Program-made: the position numbers and the translations under genes | Notes under the pieces: model-generated | Told to the model about the DNA's origin: nothing | The model's database searches: none | Seen by the model: the letters and a program-made list of their open reading frames with translations, nothing else | NCBI RefSeq assembly: GCF_052161655.1 | Contig: NZ_CP197418.1 | Location: 5,828,001 to 5,892,000, forward strand | DNA: 64,000 bases | Origin: Novipirellula sp052161655 | Lineage (GTDB): Bacteria > Planctomycetota > Planctomycetia > Pirellulales > Pirellulaceae | Reading direction: 5' to 3' | Part shown: positions 61,926 to 64,000 of the stretch, one piece after another | How the letters are laid out: each line of letters starts with the position of its first letter | Position numbering within the stretch: the first letter of the stretch is position 1

Positions 61926-63317
61926 TCACGCAATGACGTCGTGAACGACTTGTCCCGACAGGTCGGTCAGGCGGTAATCGCGGCCCGCGTAGCGATACGT
62001 CAAACGCTGGTGGTCGAAGCCCAACAAATGTAGCATCGTGGCGTGCAGGTCATGCACCGAAACCGGATTCTCGACGGCTTTGAATCCGAACTCATCCGTC
62101 GCGCCGTAGATCGTGCCGCCTTTCACACCTCCGCCCGCCATCCACAGCGAGAATCCCCAGTGGTTATGATCGCGGCCCTGGCTAGCGCCCGATCCGTTTT
62201 GCCCCATTTCCACCGATGGCGTGCGTCCGAATTCGCCACTACACAGGATCAATGTCTTACTAAGCAGGCCACGTTGCTTGAGATCTTTGATCAGCCCCGC
62301 GATACCCTGATCACATTGATTGGCGACATTCCGGTGGGCGGCTTTGATGTTGTCGTGACTATCCCATGGCTGGCCGGCACCGTGCCAGACTTGCACGTAC
62401 CGCACGCCGCGTTCGACCAAACGCCGAGCCAGCAGCAGTTGACGATTCTGAGTCCCTTCTCCATACAGTTTTAAAATCGATTCCGTCTCCTGGCTGGTAT
62501 CGAATGCATCGGTGGCTTCCATTTGCATTCGGTACGCCAAGTCAAATGACTGGATCCGCGCTTCCAGTGCGGCTTCGTCCGCACGCTGGGACAAGTGCTT
62601 GGCGTTGAGTGCCTGCAGAACCTCCAGCTGAGCCCGTTGATCCGATTTCGATAAACGCTCGTTGCGAATATGACGAATCAGCTTGGTCGGATCGGAATGG
62701 GCGGTGTCCACCAACGTGCCCTGATAACTACCAGGCAGGAACGCGGAACGCCAGTTACCCGCACCACCGACCGGCAGGCCGCCCGGACATAGCGCGACGA
62801 ATCCGGGTAGATTCTGATTTTCGCTCCCCATACCCCAAGTTAACCACGATCCGAAACTGGGACGCACCAATCGGGAATGGCCGGTGTTCATCAACATCAG
62901 CATCATTTCGTGGCTGGGCAATTCCGCGTACATCGAACGAATCACCGCCAATTCGTCAGCGCACTCGGCCACACGTGGAAACAAGTCGCTGATCGGCATC
63001 CCGCATTCACCGTGCTGTTTGAACTGAAACGGCGACGGAAGGGCCACCCCCGTTTTGCGTTCGGTTTGCAGGTTATCAAACGGCAACATCTGACCCGCTC
63101 GACGAGTCAGTTCGGGCTTGGGGTCGAAGGTATCCACCTGCGACATCCCGCCATTGAGAAAGACGTGGATCACATGCTCGGCACGAGCCGGGAAGTGGGT
63201 TGTGGGACCGGCGGTTGCCGACTGACCAGCCAACATATCGGAGAGCGCCAGTGATCCGACCCCTAGGCCGCAACGTTTAAGAAACTGGCGGCGAGGGGAG
63301 GTGAAGGAAGTATCCAT
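61926..63317 (-). CDS. DUF1501 protein with twin-arginine signal
   Basis: 463 residues from the ATG at 63317 (MDTSFTSPRRQFLKRCGLGV); a longer reading to 63419 would hide the Tat signal. The fold is the alkaline phosphatase/sulfatase-like family: VIHVFLNGGMSQVDTFDPKP, GECGMPISDLFPRVAECADE, YVQVWHGAGQPWDSHDNIKA, ILCSGEFGRTPSVEMGQ, and GRDHNHWGFSLWMAGGGVKG. It is exported folded. In planctomycetes it is nearly always beside a DUF1549/DUF1553 cytochrome protein, as here, 61 bases upstream. Substrate unknown. Confidence 0.95.
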   Translation of the reverse strand: MDTSFTSPRRQFLKRCGLGVGSLALSDMLAGQSATAGPTTHFPARAEHVIHVFLNGGMSQVDTFDPKPELTRRAGQMLPFDNLQTERKTGVALPSPFQFKQHGECGMPISDLFPRVAECADELAVIRSMYAELPSHEMMLMLMNTGHSRLVRPSFGSWLTWGMGSENQNLPGFVALCPGGLPVGGAGNWRSAFLPGSYQGTLVDTAHSDPTKLIRHIRNERLSKSDQRAQLEVLQALNAKHLSQRADEAALEARIQSFDLAYRMQMEATDAFDTSQETESILKLYGEGTQNRQLLLARRLVERGVRYVQVWHGAGQPWDSHDNIKAAHRNVANQCDQGIAGLIKDLKQRGLLSKTLILCSGEFGRTPSVEMGQNGSGASQGRDHNHWGFSLWMAGGGVKGGTIYGATDEFGFKAVENPVSVHDLHATMLHLLGFDHQRLTYRYAGRDYRLTDLSGQVVHDVIA

Positions 63318-63378
63318 AATGATTTTGCTCGTTGAAGGATCCTTGCGTGACGGATAAGTCATTGCATCGGCAGACCGG

Positions 63379-64000
63379 TCAGTCCAAGAAAATAAACTCG
63401 TTGGACGCCAGCATGGCATGTGCCAGTTGCGCCCATCGGTCGGTGGTCACTGATGTGGCAGGTTCGGCTGGCGTTTCAGTCGTGTCGTCATCGGCCGCGT
63501 CGTCAACGGCTAGGGGACGCGTGACAAAGGCGATCGCTAAATCGCGTTCTGCGTTGTCGGGCTGACGCAAATAAATCCGCTGGTACAACCAATCGACTCG
63601 GTCACTATCCGTTGCGGCTGCGTCGACGGCCAGCTTGGCCACCGCAGCAGCCCGGTCCTGAATGAAGGCGGAATTCAGAGCGTACAGCGTTTGCTGGGGC
63701 ACCGTGGTATCAGGGCGTTTGACCGTGCACGACGTCGGGTCCGCGCCATCAAACGTGCTGGACAAACTGGAAATGATGTCGCGATTGATGAACGCATACA
63801 CGCTGCGGCGAGGCACCACCGGATCGGTTTCCAGATCGAACGGTCGCCCCCCAATAGTCGTCGTGTCCAGTTCGCCCGATACGGCCAACAACGCATCCCG
63901 CATCGATTCCATTTCCAAACGTTTCCTCGGCATCCGCCACAACAAACGGTTCTCAGGATCGCGGCGGCGAGCTTCGGGATCCTCGACGGACGCCTGCTGG
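63379..64000 (-). CDS. DUF1553-domain protein (PSD1-type), partial
   Basis: About 207 C-terminal residues; the gene runs off the right edge of the window, and the frame is open to the last base (QQASVEDPEARRRDPENRLL). Family hallmarks: DPENRLLWRMPRKRLEMESM, RSVYAFINRDIISSLSSTFD, and QQTLYALNSAFIQDRAAAVA. The usual cytochrome c and DUF1549 parts would be upstream, outside the window. A short low-complexity Asp/Thr-rich insertion (DDAADDDTTETPAEPATS) lies near the C-terminus. It precedes the DUF1501 gene. Confidence 0.92.
   Translation of the reverse strand, partial: QQASVEDPEARRRDPENRLLWRMPRKRLEMESMRDALLAVSGELDTTTIGGRPFDLETDPVVPRRSVYAFINRDIISSLSSTFDGADPTSCTVKRPDTTVPQQTLYALNSAFIQDRAAAVAKLAVDAAATDSDRVDWLYQRIYLRQPDNAERDLAIAFVTRPLAVDDAADDDTTETPAEPATSVTTDRWAQLAHAMLASNEFIFLD

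Overview
The window looks like a chromosomal segment of a planctomycete, most likely near Rhodopirellula/Pirellulaceae. This rests on family content: a DUF1553-DUF1501 gene pair, a twin-arginine Gfo/Idh/MocA oxidoreductase, a formylglycine sulfatase, PQQ-type beta-propeller proteins, a PVC-type propeller/HEAT/cytochrome c protein, large secreted fusion proteins, and many palindromic intergenic repeats. No rRNA, tRNA, CRISPR array or phage module was seen.

Region 1 (1-19 kb) is a stress and dormancy island. It begins with the tail of an NtrC-type sigma-54 activator. It then holds a universal stress protein (USP)/DHOD-like/NhaA operon, three Rnk/GreA-like paralogues interleaved with a short HPF-like ribosome hibernation factor, tiny membrane peptides, a phosphoketolase, an MFS permease, a HAD phosphatase, Dps and two more tandem USPs. 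Five sites keep the GG-N10-GC spacing of sigma-54 promoters; the one at 4011-4026 matches the consensus essentially perfectly. Between the intact genes lie gene fossils: a COG2187/COG0645-like kinase, scrambled USP and nhaA pieces, and an SLC13 permease with an internal deletion.

Region 2 (19-45 kb) lies roughly between two same-length (1796 bp) insertion-sequence copies in opposite orientation, both flanked by TAGCTA and both sitting in a palindromic repeat. Inside are a MarR regulator, a glycerophosphodiesterase, a K+ channel coupled to a 55-aa ORF, and secreted catabolic genes: an oxidoreductase, a toroid/hydrolase fusion, an amidohydrolase, a sulfatase, and a giant ceramidase-like/LamG/propeller/HEAT/cytochrome c protein. 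The giant gene is split by a 14-bp tandem duplication.

Region 3 (45-56 kb) is a compact minus-strand chemotaxis operon: cheW, a soluble double-PAS receptor, cheR, cheA, cheC-like, cheD, cheY, cheB, then a receiver/PP2C phosphatase. Many genes overlap or nearly touch. No flagellar genes are in view.

Region 4 (56-64 kb) holds secreted enzymes: a CIA30-like protein, a CehA/McbA metallohydrolase, a class-C beta-lactamase-like serine hydrolase, and the DUF1553-DUF1501 pair, which runs off the right edge. Functional calls come from motif recognition by eye; no database search was run.
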